Shown piece by piece: positions 32,649 to 40,557 of a stretch of DNA of 64,000 nt. Below the pieces are notes generated by a model that saw only the letters and a program-made list of their open reading frames with translations, ran no database searches and was not told the DNA's origin. The stretch comes from Sphaerisporangium krabiense. GTDB taxonomy: Bacteria > Actinomycetota > Actinomycetes > Streptosporangiales > Streptosporangiaceae. Where the stretch lies: positions 1,860,001 to 1,924,000 of the forward strand of contig NZ_JACHBR010000001.1 in NCBI RefSeq assembly GCF_014200435.1. The letters run 5' to 3'. A program made the position numbers and the translations under genes. Within the stretch, counting starts at the first letter, position 1. Every line of letters begins with the position of its first letter.

Positions 32649-33764
32649 TCAGTTCCGGGGAGACCGGTAGTGCGGCCCGTGCGGATCGGCGCAGTGGAAC
32701 ACGTCGACGCACGTCCCCGCGGCCGCGCCGGCGCCGTCGCCGAGCGGGACCGGATCGACCTGCAGAGTGGTGTGCGTGATGCCGTAGGCCGTGACGAGCA
32801 CCTCCTGCAGGTGGCGTCGCAGCGCGCCGCAGTCGCTGCCGGGGCCGGCGAACACATGCGCGGACACCGAGGCGTAGCCGGAGGTGAGTTCCCAGACGTG
32901 CAGGTCGTGCACCTCGGCGACCCCCGGCTGGCCCGCGAGCCGCGCCCCCATCTCGGCGGGGACCAGTCCGGACGGCGCGGCCTGGAGAAAGATCCGGGAC
33001 GTGTCGCGGACCAGGCCGTACCCGGCCTTCAGCATCAGCGCGGCGACGATCAGGGTCGCGATGGCGTCGCACCGCACGAACCCGGTGAGCATGACCACGA
33101 CTCCCGACACGGCCGTGGCGATGAACGCGAACAGGTCGTTCAGGATGTGCTGGTAGGCGCCCTCGACGTTGAGGCTGGACCGGTCGGCCTTGCTCAACAG
33201 CCAGGTGGCCGCGATGTTCACCGCGATCCCGATCAGCGCGGTGACCAGGACCAGGCCGCCTTCGACCTGCGGAGGCGCCAGCAGCCGCCGCACCGCCTCG
33301 TAGAAGAACAGTCCCGCCAGCACCAGCAGGGTGGCGCCGTTGAGCTGCGCCGACAGGATCTCGGCGCGCTTGAGGCCGTAGGTGAACCCGCCGCGAGGAG
33401 GACGCAGCGCCAGGCGCATCGCCACCAGGGCGAACAGGATCGAGGCCGTGTCGGTGAGCATGTGCCCGGCGTCGGAGATCAGCGCCAGCGACCGCGCGAC
33501 GAGCCCGGCGATCACCTCGCCCACCATGAACAGCAGCAGCAGGGCGAGCGCGGCGATCAGGTACCGCCGATCCGCGTCCGCCGAGACGGCATGCCCGTGC
33601 CCGTGCCCATGCCCATGCCCGTGCCCGTGCCCGTGGGCGTGAGCGTCCCGGACGGCCGGCTTGGGATGCGGCGTGCCTGTACGAGCGGGGGGCGACGCCT
33701 GCCCGTGCCCGTGTCCTTTCTCGTGGCCGTGCCGGTCGAAGTGATGTCGCGCCGGTCCCGTCAT
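32649..33764 (-). CDS. Cation diffusion facilitator metal exporter with histidine-rich N-terminus
   Basis: 371 residues. Exports Zn, Cd or Co in exchange for protons in this family. The N-terminus has a run of alternating His-Gly (codons 33595-33645 on the plus strand read as CCCGTGCCCATG-type hexamers) preceded by HEKGHGHGQ. Six helices follow. The metal site is complete: SDAGHMLTD in helix 2 and HILNDLFAF in helix 5. The C-terminal cytoplasmic domain has HDLHVWELTSGYASVSAHVF, the ferredoxin-like dimer domain. It is divergent from the BlaI repressor gene; a perfect palindrome lies in its leader. Confidence 0.93.
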   Translation of the reverse strand: MTGPARHHFDRHGHEKGHGHGQASPPARTGTPHPKPAVRDAHAHGHGHGHGHGHGHGHAVSADADRRYLIAALALLLLFMVGEVIAGLVARSLALISDAGHMLTDTASILFALVAMRLALRPPRGGFTYGLKRAEILSAQLNGATLLVLAGLFFYEAVRRLLAPPQVEGGLVLVTALIGIAVNIAATWLLSKADRSSLNVEGAYQHILNDLFAFIATAVSGVVVMLTGFVRCDAIATLIVAALMLKAGYGLVRDTSRIFLQAAPSGLVPAEMGARLAGQPGVAEVHDLHVWELTSGYASVSAHVFAGPGSDCGALRRHLQEVLVTAYGITHTTLQVDPVPLGDGAGAAAGTCVDVFHCADPHGPHYRSPRN

Positions 33765-34140
33765 GGAGAGACTCCTTCACGACCGCGCATCGCACCGCGC
33801 AACGATGCCTGAACCTCTGCTCATATGTAAAAGCGTAGGAAATATATTTCCCGTCCACCAGCGTTCCCGCGAATCTGATTGCGCGCGATCGCCATCACAT
33901 CCGCAGCTCAGCGGCACCTATCATCACTTATTCGGATTTAATGGAGGCGCGCGTCAGCGCACGCCACCGACCTCCACCGGTCCATACAGTACGAAATAGA
34001 GAAACATATGGAATTACGCACACTTATGCTTAGTTTTCGCACGCCGCACGCGCGCGACGGGGTCCGCCGTCCCGTGGCGTCCACGGCGCTCAGTATTCTT
34101 CTCCTCTCGGCAGGGCCCTGGAGCGGGCGGAGGTCGGCGG
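33765..34140. promoter_or_regulatory. A+T-rich divergent control region with a perfect palindrome
   Basis: 376 bases without a credible gene, between the CDF exporter and blaI-like starts, and clearly poorer in G+C than its surroundings. GGAAATATATTTCC at 33838-33851 is a perfect 14-bp palindrome 74-87 bases before the CDF start and is a good candidate operator for a metal sensor. The A+T content also fits promoters for both directions. Small ORFs here lack ribosome binding sites. Confidence 0.5.
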
Positions 34141-34503
34141 GTGCGACTGGGGAACCTCGAACGATCGGTCATGGAAGCGTTGTGGGATCGGCCGGACGGG
34201 ATGTTCGCGCAGGAGGTGGCCGACGCCCTCGATCCGCGGCCCGCGGTGACGACGGTGCTGACCGTGTTGGTCCGGTTGTCGCGCAAGGGGATGGTCGCGC
34301 GGGAACGGCGTGGCCGCGCTCACGTCTATCGGGCCGCCGGCGACAGGGACGCCTTCGTCGCCCAGGCCATGCAGGCGGCGCTCGACGAGGCGGGCGACGT
34401 GGCAGCCGCGGTGAGCCACTTCGTCGGGACGGTGTCGCCGGAGGTGGCGGCCGCCCTGCGTGAGGCGCTGAACGGCCGCGGCGACGACGAGGACGGCGCA
34501 TGA
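34141..34503 (+). CDS. BlaI/MecI/CopY-family repressor
   Basis: 120 residues from the GTG at 34141, downstream of CGGAGGTCGG. The winged helix is typical of the family: GNLERSVMEALWDRPDGMFA, then DPRPAVTTVLTVLVRLSRKG and RGRAHVYRAA. The C-terminal half is the helical dimer domain. Repressors of this family are inactivated by proteolysis or by ligand/metal; the gene after it, coupled by a four-base overlap, encodes the M56 protease, as in beta-lactam and actinobacterial stress systems. A 9-bp inverted repeat at 35489-35511 is a candidate target. Confidence 0.92.
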   Translation: MRLGNLERSVMEALWDRPDGMFAQEVADALDPRPAVTTVLTVLVRLSRKGMVARERRGRAHVYRAAGDRDAFVAQAMQAALDEAGDVAAAVSHFVGTVSPEVAAALREALNGRGDDEDGA

Positions 34504-35438
34504 CCGGCTGGATGCTCGCCACGGGAGCCGCGCTGCTGCCCGTCCTGCTCAACGGCCGGATGCTGGACCGGCTGGCGATGGCCCGGTGGACGCACCTGCG
34601 CCCCCGCGCGGCTCTGGCGCTGTGGCAGGCGATCGGCCTCGGCGCCGGGCTGGGCGCGGTGGGACTGGGGCTGGTGGCCGCCGTCGCGCCGCTGGCGGCG
34701 GCGTTCCCGCACGGGATGCACACCCTCGGCCGGCAGATCGTGCAGGGGCAGGGACTGCAGGGGCTCGGACCAGGACATATCGCCGGACTGGTCTGGTCGG
34801 CGGCCCTGATCGCCTGGCTCGTCACGCACACGGCCTGGGTCTGCGGCGCCACGCTCGCCGAGCAGAGACGTCTCCGCCTGCTGCTGGACGTCGTCGCCGA
34901 CCCGAGCCACACGCACGATTTCTCCGTGATCCCCAGCCCCACGCCGATCGCCTACTGCATCCCCGGCCGGCGCTCCCGGGTGGTGGTGAGCTCGGGCACC
35001 TTCGCCGTCCTCGACGATCAGCACATCGAGGCTCTGCTCGGCCATGAGCGGACGCACCTGAAAGGACGTCACGACCTGCTCCTGCTGCCGTTCATCGCCC
35101 TGGCCCGGGCTTTCCCCTGGCTCCCGGCGGCGCGGACGGCCCGTCAGGTGGTTCCCCTGCTCCTGGAGATGCTCGCCGACGACCGGGCGCGGCGGGTCCA
35201 CGGGGACGCGGTGCTCGCGCAGGCTCTTTACCGGATGGCGACGGCGGGTGCGGTGACGCCGACGCGGGCCCAGGCGTTCGCCGACACCGGTGTGGTGCAC
35301 CGCGTGCGGCGGCTGACCGGTAAGGGGGAGCACGACCGGCAGCGGTGGGCGCCGTCGGTGGCGTACGCGAGCGCGGGCGTCCTGCTGAGCGGGCCGGTCG
35401 CCGTGCTGCTCGCCCCCTTGGCCTGCGTCACCGTCTGA
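34500..35438 (+). CDS. M56-family membrane metallopeptidase (BlaR1-like, no sensor domain)
   Basis: 312 residues with about four or five helices. The zinc site is GHERTHLKGRHD (H-E-x2-H) near residue 180, preceded by SRVVVSSGTFAVLDDQHIEA, the normal approach to the active site. There is no penicillin-binding sensor domain at the C-terminus, so this is the short actinobacterial type. In the family the protease cleaves the cognate BlaI repressor; here the two genes overlap by four bases. The inducing signal is unknown. Confidence 0.92.
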   Translation: MTGWMLATGAALLPVLLNGRMLDRLAMARWTHLRPRAALALWQAIGLGAGLGAVGLGLVAAVAPLAAAFPHGMHTLGRQIVQGQGLQGLGPGHIAGLVWSAALIAWLVTHTAWVCGATLAEQRRLRLLLDVVADPSHTHDFSVIPSPTPIAYCIPGRRSRVVVSSGTFAVLDDQHIEALLGHERTHLKGRHDLLLLPFIALARAFPWLPAARTARQVVPLLLEMLADDRARRVHGDAVLAQALYRMATAGAVTPTRAQAFADTGVVHRVRRLTGKGEHDRQRWAPSVAYASAGVLLSGPVAVLLAPLACVTV

Positions 35439-35488
35439 CGCCTCGCAAGGGAGGCGGCTTTATGGCCGCCGTATGGCTCATGCCCTAG

Positions 35489-35511
35489 AACTTCTACGAC
35501 TTGTAGAAGTT
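35489..35511. promoter_or_regulatory. Inverted repeat, candidate BlaI-type operator before the DUF3105 gene
   Basis: AACTTCTAC and GTAGAAGTT are perfect 9-bp arms around GACTT, ending 18 bases before the DUF3105 ATG. The TAC...GTA core resembles the TACA/TGTA half-sites of BlaI/MecI operators, and a BlaI-type repressor is encoded 1 kb upstream. A terminator for the M56 gene is the alternative. Confidence 0.5.
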
Positions 35512-35529
35512 GTGAGGGATCGGAGCCAC

Positions 35530-36147
35530 ATGACCGACAGCGCGCACCAGACCCCCAGCAGGAAGGAGCGGCTCTCCGGCCTGCGGGCACGCCAGCACAA
35601 GGCCGAACGCCTGCGCCGGACCGTCGTGGTCGCGGGCTCCGCCGCCGCCGTCGGCGTCATCGCCACCACGGTCGTGGTGCTGGTCGCCGGCGAACGCGCG
35701 AAAGGCGCCCTGACGGAGGTACGGACGCTGAACATCTCGGCGCGCAAGCACACCACCGCGACGGTGACGTATCCCCACTCCCCTCCGGCCGGCGGAGACC
35801 ACGACCCGCGGTGGCTCAACTGCGGGGTGTACCCGGAGCCGGTGCGCGACGAGAACGCGGTGCACGCGCAGGAGCACGGCGCGGTATGGGTCACCTACCG
35901 GCCCGACCTGCCGCAGGCGGACGTCGCCCGGCTGCGCGCCCTGGTACAGGCCCAGCCGTACGCCATCCTCTCCCCCTACCAGGGCCTGACCTCCCCGGTG
36001 ACCGCCAGCGCCTGGGGTAGGCAGTTGGCCCTGCGCGGCCCCGACGACGCCCGCCTCCCGGCGTTCCTCCAGAAGTACGCCCAGAGCATCGACGCCCCCG
36101 AGCCCGGCGCTCCCTGCACAGGAGGCACGGGAGACCCCGTCGCGTGA
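35530..36147 (+). CDS. DUF3105 membrane-anchored protein
   Basis: 205 residues from the ATG at 35530 (CGGAG five bases upstream); a GTG/TTG at 35473 in the same frame lies upstream of the operator and is unlikely. Residues 1-35 are basic and cytoplasmic, one helix follows (VVVAGSAAAVGVIATTVVVL), and the outer domain carries the DUF3105 hallmarks: HSPPAGGDHDPRWLNCGVY, DENAVHAQEHGAVWVTYRPD and SPYQGLTSPVTASAWGRQL. The conserved histidines and a cysteine pair (WLNCGVY and APCTGG) suggest metal binding. The family often sits near copper or DUF305 genes. Its function is unknown; here it probably belongs to the BlaI regulon. Confidence 0.88.
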   Translation: MTDSAHQTPSRKERLSGLRARQHKAERLRRTVVVAGSAAAVGVIATTVVVLVAGERAKGALTEVRTLNISARKHTTATVTYPHSPPAGGDHDPRWLNCGVYPEPVRDENAVHAQEHGAVWVTYRPDLPQADVARLRALVQAQPYAILSPYQGLTSPVTASAWGRQLALRGPDDARLPAFLQKYAQSIDAPEPGAPCTGGTGDPVA

Positions 36148-36265
36148 ACGGCGAGGCATCATTGCAGGGTGCAACTTTTGCATAGGACAGTGGTTTGCTA
36201 AGGTCGGGAAGCGGTGTGCCGGGAAGTCTGGTCGGCGAGGTCATCACCGCTGCCCGGAGAAGATC

Positions 36266-36688
36266 ATGTACCCGCCGTCCTCGCCGTCTCACGGCCCCGA
36301 CCCCGGTGCGGCGGGGGAACTTCTGGTGACCTCGATGGTCGTGAGCTCACGATTCGTCGTGATCGGCCTTCGCGGACACCTCGGGCCGTCGACCTATAGC
36401 GCGCTCAAGGAGCGCCTGGCGTGGGCGCTGGCCCTCATGCTGCCGCCGCGGATCATCGTCGACGTCAGCGAACTGGCCTCGGCGCGGACCGAGGGCGTGA
36501 CGGTCCTGCGCAACGGGACCGACCACGCCCGCGCGGCCGGGGGCCTGCTCCTGGTCTGCGGGAACGCGGCCGTGCTGGGATCGGCGGAGGAGGGCGGGCC
36601 GTTGGACGTCCGCTCCACCATGGGAGAGGCGATCCGGGAGATCGCGCTCCATGGCGGCGATCAGGGCTCCGGCCAGCCCAGCGGGTAG
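36266..36688 (+). CDS. STAS-domain protein (anti-sigma-factor antagonist type)
   Basis: 140 residues from the ATG at 36266, after GGAGAAGATC. The STAS fold is recognisable in VVSSRFVVIGLRGHLGPSTY, PRIIVDVSELASARTEGVTV and HARAAGGLLLVCG. The serine that is phosphorylated in SpoIIAA-type proteins normally follows D/S-S; here the segment reads ELASARTEG, with serine and threonine nearby. Such proteins release sigma factors by binding their anti-sigma kinase. No kinase gene is adjacent. The last 28 bases overlap the convergent MarR gene. Confidence 0.82.
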   Translation: MYPPSSPSHGPDPGAAGELLVTSMVVSSRFVVIGLRGHLGPSTYSALKERLAWALALMLPPRIIVDVSELASARTEGVTVLRNGTDHARAAGGLLLVCGNAAVLGSAEEGGPLDVRSTMGEAIREIALHGGDQGSGQPSG

Positions 36689-37146
36689 TCGCCCTCGACG
36701 GGGACCTCACCGCCGGCCTCGTTGAAGCCGTTCATGGCCTCGACCAGAGCGCGCCGCTGCCCGGAGGTCATCCGGGCGACGATCTGCGTGATCTCGGCGC
36801 GCCGGCGGGAGGTGACCTCGTCGACGATGTGCCGGCCCTCCGGGGTCAGGGTGATGACGGCCTCGCGGCGGTTGTCCGGGTTGATCTGGCGGGCGACGAA
36901 ACCGGCGGCGGTGAGACGGTCCACCATCCGCATGGCGGTGGACGGGTTGACGTTCAGCCGTTCGGCCAGCGTGACCAGCTTGGTGCCGCCGTGCCCCGCC
37001 AGGACCACCAGCATCCGGAACTGGGGCAAGGTGATCTTGTCTTCCACCGCGGCCAGGGAGCGGGCGGCGATGGCCACCAGCAGCCGGGATCCGGTCAGGA
37101 CGGCCGACACCACCGCCTCGGGATCATCTCGCCTGGACTCGGTCAT
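36661..37146 (-). CDS. MarR-family transcriptional regulator
   Basis: 161 residues. The winged helix has LPQFRMLVVLAGHGGTKLVT, LAERLNVNPSTAMRMVDRLT and the wing DNRREAVITLTPEGR. The flanking helices form the dimer interface. The gene follows the APC permease on the same strand, separated by a hairpin at 37249-37274, so it probably has its own promoter. Ligand unknown; family members respond to phenolics or oxidants. Confidence 0.92.
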   Translation of the reverse strand: MTESRRDDPEAVVSAVLTGSRLLVAIAARSLAAVEDKITLPQFRMLVVLAGHGGTKLVTLAERLNVNPSTAMRMVDRLTAAGFVARQINPDNRREAVITLTPEGRHIVDEVTSRRRAEITQIVARMTSGQRRALVEAMNGFNEAGGEVPVEGDYPLGWPEP

Positions 37147-37248
37147 GCGATAGTTCTACCGAATCCGGCGGGCCGCTCCGCGACATTCGAGGACGCCGCA
37201 CCGCCGGCGCCGGGCTCCCGGCGGCGGGATCCGCGTGGAGCGGGCCCG

Positions 37249-37274
37249 CCCGGGCGGCGGAAGGGCCGCCCAGG
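37249..37274 (-). terminator. Hairpin terminator after the APC permease
   Basis: CCCGGGCGGC (37249-37258) pairs with GCCGCCCAGG (37265-37274) apart from one wobble, with a six-base loop, 30 bases beyond the permease stop on the minus strand. Confidence 0.5.
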
Positions 37275-37303
37275 CGGAATCGCGCGAAGCGGGGGCGCGG
37301 GCG

Positions 37304-38722
37304 TCAGCGCGCCGCGGTCTCCGGCGCGGTCGTGTCCTCCTCTTCCGGGCCGCGCAGCACCCACTTGTCGCGCCCGCGCAGCACCAGCGCGTAGTAGAGG
37401 GCCGCGACGGCGCAGACGCCCACCGTGATCAGCAGGCTGGTGCGCCCGGCCTCGGGGTCCATCGCGTTCTGCCAGATGACATAGGCCAGCGCCGCCAGGG
37501 CGAGCACCGGCGCGAGCGGGAACCACGGCATCCGGTAGGCGGCGTGCGCGGTGGTGCCGTTGCGCCGTCCGTTGATCGCGGCCAGGCACAGCGCCGCGTA
37601 GACCACGATGAGAGAGGTTCCGGTGACGACGAGCAGGAGCTTCTCGTCGGCGAAGCACAGGATGGTGGCGAACCCGCCGGTGACCAGCGTGGCGATCCAC
37701 GGGGTGCCGGTGCGGGGGTGGATGGCGGCCAGCGCCCGGCTGACCGCGCCCGGCCACGCCGTGTCCCTGCCGGTGCTGAACACCATGCGCGAGGAGATGA
37801 GGATGATCGCCAGGACGGCGTTGATGATGGCCAGCGCGATGGCGAGGCTGATCACCGTGTTCACGGTCTCGCCCGCCTGCGTGGAGACGAAGAGCCCCAT
37901 CATGTTGTCGGAGGCGAACAGCTCCTCCAGCGACGGCGCGCCGAGCAGCACGGCGGTGATCGGGACCAGCTCGGCCACGACCGTGATCGCCAGCGCCCAT
38001 AGGATGGCGCGCGCGATGCCGCGGTGGGCGTCCGTGGTCTCCTCGCCGAAGTAGACGGCCGAGCCGTAGCCGTTGTAGGCGAAGATGGCCACGGCCGCCG
38101 CGCCGACGATCAACCCGACCGAGACGGGGGCGACGCCGCCGTCCACGGCCGCGACGGGCGAGGTGAGCAGTTCGCCGAGCGATCGCGCCGGGTCGAAGAA
38201 CCCGAGGGCGCTCACCACGATCAGCGCGATCATCTCGATCGCCAGGAAGACACCGGTGATCCAGGCGTTGAGCTTGATGTCGAACACGGCGAGCACGGTC
38301 GCCGCCGCCGTCGTCACCGCGGCCACGACGGGTCCCGGCACGCCGGGGAACAGCACCGCCAGGTAGGTGCCGACGCCCAGCGCGATGACCGCGATGATCA
38401 GCAGCTGCGTGACCACCAGAAGGCCGAGGATGACGAAACCGGGCAGTTTGCCCAGGGTGCGGCCGACGATGGCGTACTCGCCGCCGCTGACCGGATAGGC
38501 CGAGGCCAGCTCGGCGTAGACGAAGGCCATGAAGATGCCCACGACCGCCGCCATCACGAAGCTCCAGAACGCGCCGCTGCCCGCCTGGCCCACCACGCCC
38601 GGCGCGATGATGAACACAGAGGACGCGGGCGTGATGGCCGAGAGCGTGATGAGCAGCGTGCCGAGCACCTTGAGACCTCGGCGCAGGGGCGGGCTGGAGG
38701 ATGACGACGACGGATCCGACAT
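37304..38722 (-). CDS. APC-superfamily amino-acid/amine permease
   Basis: 472 residues from the ATG at 38722, which has AGGAGG five bases upstream; a start at 38761 would lie inside the operator. About 12 helices. The conserved APC opening is LLITLSAITPASSVFIIAPG and the helix-3 region reads FVYAELASAYPVSGGEYAIV. Helix 6-8 blocks such as FAYNGYGSAVYFGEETTDAH fit the group that takes up amino acids or polyamines. It is divergent from a TetR gene, with an inverted repeat at 38742-38766 between them, and so is likely repressed by it. The P1 aminopeptidase encoded beyond the TetR gene could supply the amino acid that is transported. Confidence 0.92.
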   Translation of the reverse strand: MSDPSSSSSSPPLRRGLKVLGTLLITLSAITPASSVFIIAPGVVGQAGSGAFWSFVMAAVVGIFMAFVYAELASAYPVSGGEYAIVGRTLGKLPGFVILGLLVVTQLLIIAVIALGVGTYLAVLFPGVPGPVVAAVTTAAATVLAVFDIKLNAWITGVFLAIEMIALIVVSALGFFDPARSLGELLTSPVAAVDGGVAPVSVGLIVGAAAVAIFAYNGYGSAVYFGEETTDAHRGIARAILWALAITVVAELVPITAVLLGAPSLEELFASDNMMGLFVSTQAGETVNTVISLAIALAIINAVLAIILISSRMVFSTGRDTAWPGAVSRALAAIHPRTGTPWIATLVTGGFATILCFADEKLLLVVTGTSLIVVYAALCLAAINGRRNGTTAHAAYRMPWFPLAPVLALAALAYVIWQNAMDPEAGRTSLLITVGVCAVAALYYALVLRGRDKWVLRGPEEEDTTAPETAAR

Positions 38723-38741
38723 GGCGGCCTCCTCGGTCGTG

Positions 38742-38766
38742 GTTCTTTGACTGGTCATCAAAGAAC
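38742..38766. promoter_or_regulatory. Inverted repeat, candidate TetR operator
   Basis: GTTCTTTGA (38742-38750) and TCAAAGAAC (38758-38766) are perfect 9-bp arms with a seven-base spacer, 20 bases upstream of the permease start. The spacing and position between divergent TetR and permease genes are what a TetR-family operator would show. Confidence 0.6.
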
Positions 38767-38809
38767 TCGATCCCTGCCGACGTCAATAGCATGGTTGAGC
38801 ACGACTGAG

Positions 38810-38826
38810 TCACGATAGGTCACGAT
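38810..38826. repeat. Direct repeat TCACGAT in the TetR-side promoter
   Basis: TCACGAT occurs at 38810-38816 and again at 38820-38826, a ten-base period (one helical turn), 38 bases before the TetR gene. It may be a second binding site or chance. Confidence 0.35.
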
Positions 38827-38863
38827 CTGGCCGCTCTTGCGTTCTTCGAAGATCGGTTGAAGA

Positions 38864-39478
38864 ATGGCCGGCATGCCACGACCAAGCCGAGCACATCACC
38901 GGCGCGGCGAGCTCGTCGCCGCCGCTCGCCAGGCCGTCCTCGACCGGGGCGTGCTCGGTCTGCGACTGCGCGACGTCGCCGACAAGGCCGACATGTCCCC
39001 CGGCTCGGTCCTGTACTACTTCCCGACGCTCGACGACCTGCTGTACGAGGTGCAGCGCGACGCCGTCGAACGGTTCTGCGTGGACCGCGAGGAGGCGGCG
39101 CGCCATGAGACCGACCCGCGCCGCAAGCTCGTGCGCACCATCAAGGCGGGCCTGCCCAGTGGTAAGGACGACGAGCTGTGCGTCCTGCTCTACGAGCTCG
39201 GCGCGTACGCCCGCCGCACCCCCGCCTACGCCGCCGAGCACATCCGGCTGTACGAACGCCAGGCCGGCCTCTACACCGCGATCCTCGAAACGGGCGCGGC
39301 GACCGGGGTGTTCGCCCTGACCCGCGACGCCGCCACCATCGCGCGCGGCCTCGTCGCCCTGGAGGACGGCCTCGGGCTGCACATCACCCAGGCCGTGCCC
39401 ACCTTCACCCCATCGGCGGCCGAGGCGATGCTCATCGCCTACGCGGCCGACGCCACCCGCTGCGAACTGGATGTCTGA
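38864..39478 (+). CDS. TetR-family transcriptional regulator
   Basis: 204 residues from the ATG at 38864 (an ATG at 38873 is an alternative). The helix-turn-helix is RRGELVAAARQAVLDRGVLG, LRLRDVADKADMSPGSVLYY, then FPTLDDLLYEV. The C-terminal ligand domain is of the BetI-like type (MFxLTRDAATIARGLVALED-like end). It is divergent from the APC permease and its stop shares one base with the start of the aminopeptidase gene (TGATG), so permease, regulator and peptidase form one regulatory unit. Confidence 0.92.
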   Translation: MAGMPRPSRAHHRRGELVAAARQAVLDRGVLGLRLRDVADKADMSPGSVLYYFPTLDDLLYEVQRDAVERFCVDREEAARHETDPRRKLVRTIKAGLPSGKDDELCVLLYELGAYARRTPAYAAEHIRLYERQAGLYTAILETGAATGVFALTRDAATIARGLVALEDGLGLHITQAVPTFTPSAAEAMLIAYAADATRCELDV

Positions 39479-40557
39479 TGCGTGCCCGTGACCTCGGCCT
39501 GCCCCTGACCGGAGAAACCGGGCCGCTCAACGCGATCACCGACGTGCCCGGCGTCGAAGTCGGCTACACCACCCTGATCGAGGGCGACGCGGTCCGCACC
39601 GGCGTCACCGCGATCCTGCCGCGCCCCCGCGAGGACGTCCACCTGCCGTGCGCGGCCGGCCGGTTCTCGCTGAACGGCAACGGCGAGATGACCGGCACGG
39701 TGCTGCTCGACGAGACCGGCGCGCTGCGGCTGCCCGTGCTGATCACCAACACGCACGCCGTGGGGCCGTGCCACCGGGGCGTGATCGACTGGACGGCGCG
39801 GGAGAAGCCGCGCGTCGCCGACGAGTGGCTGCTGCCCGTCGTCGCCGAGACCTGGGACGGCTATCTCAACGACATCAACGGCCCGCACGTCCGGCCCGAG
39901 CACGCCGTCGCCGCGATCGACGCCGCGGCCGGCGGGCCGGTCGCCGAGGGATCGGTCGGCGGCGGCACCGGGATGAACTGCTACGCCTTCAAGGGCGGCA
40001 GCGGCACCTCGTCCCGGGTGGTGCCCTACGGCGCCGACACCTACACGGTCGGCGTGTTCGTGCAGGCCAACTTCGGGTCCCGCAGGGAGCTCACGGTGTG
40101 CGGCGTGCCGGTCGGGACGCTGCTGGCCGACGACAACCCCATGGAGGACGGCGACTGGCAGCACCCGCCCGGCGCGGGATCGGTGATCGCCGTCGTCGCC
40201 ACCGACGCGCCCCTGCTGCCCGGACAGTGCTCGGCGCTGGCCCGGCGGGTGCCGCTCGGCCTGGCGCGCACCGGCACCACGGGCTCGCACTTCTCCGGCG
40301 ACATCTTCCTGGCGTTCTCCACCGGCAACGTGCTCACCCCGTCGGAGTTCCCGCGGGGCGAGCCGGGTTACGACCGGCTTCGTCACATCCCGTGGAACCG
40401 GCTCGACGACTTCTTCGCCGCCGTGGTGCTCTCCGTCGAGGAGGCGGTGCTCAACGCCCTGGTCGCGGCCACCACCATGACCGGACGGTCCGGCCGCCGC
40501 TCCCCCGGAATCCCCGTGGACCGCCTGGTGGACGCGGTGCTCACCTCCCGTCGCTGA
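39478..40557 (+). CDS. P1-family (DmpA-type) self-cleaving aminopeptidase
   Basis: 359 residues; ATG at 39478. The family comprises N-terminal-nucleophile hydrolases that cut themselves to expose a serine and then release N-terminal D-, L- or beta-amino acids or amides. Hallmarks are NAITDVPGVEVGYTTLIEGD, the oxyanion/structural block GSVGGGTGMNCYAFKGGSG, FVQANFGSRRELTVCGVP, and the C-terminal SHFSGDIFLAFSTGN, where the nucleophilic serine of the family lies (probably the Ser before GDI). It is coupled to the TetR gene. No signal peptide, so cytoplasmic. The last 17 bases overlap the convergent gene. Confidence 0.88.
   Translation: MRARDLGLPLTGETGPLNAITDVPGVEVGYTTLIEGDAVRTGVTAILPRPREDVHLPCAAGRFSLNGNGEMTGTVLLDETGALRLPVLITNTHAVGPCHRGVIDWTAREKPRVADEWLLPVVAETWDGYLNDINGPHVRPEHAVAAIDAAAGGPVAEGSVGGGTGMNCYAFKGGSGTSSRVVPYGADTYTVGVFVQANFGSRRELTVCGVPVGTLLADDNPMEDGDWQHPPGAGSVIAVVATDAPLLPGQCSALARRVPLGLARTGTTGSHFSGDIFLAFSTGNVLTPSEFPRGEPGYDRLRHIPWNRLDDFFAAVVLSVEEAVLNALVAATTMTGRSGRRSPGIPVDRLVDAVLTSRR

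Noticed and set aside
33595-33645. Hexamer repeats that look like a microsatellite or small CRISPR
   Set aside because: They are His-Gly codons of the CDF exporter N-terminus, without spacers.
34500-35438. Beta-lactam resistance locus (BlaR1/BlaI with beta-lactamase)
   Set aside because: The M56 protein has no penicillin-binding sensor domain and no beta-lactamase gene is nearby.
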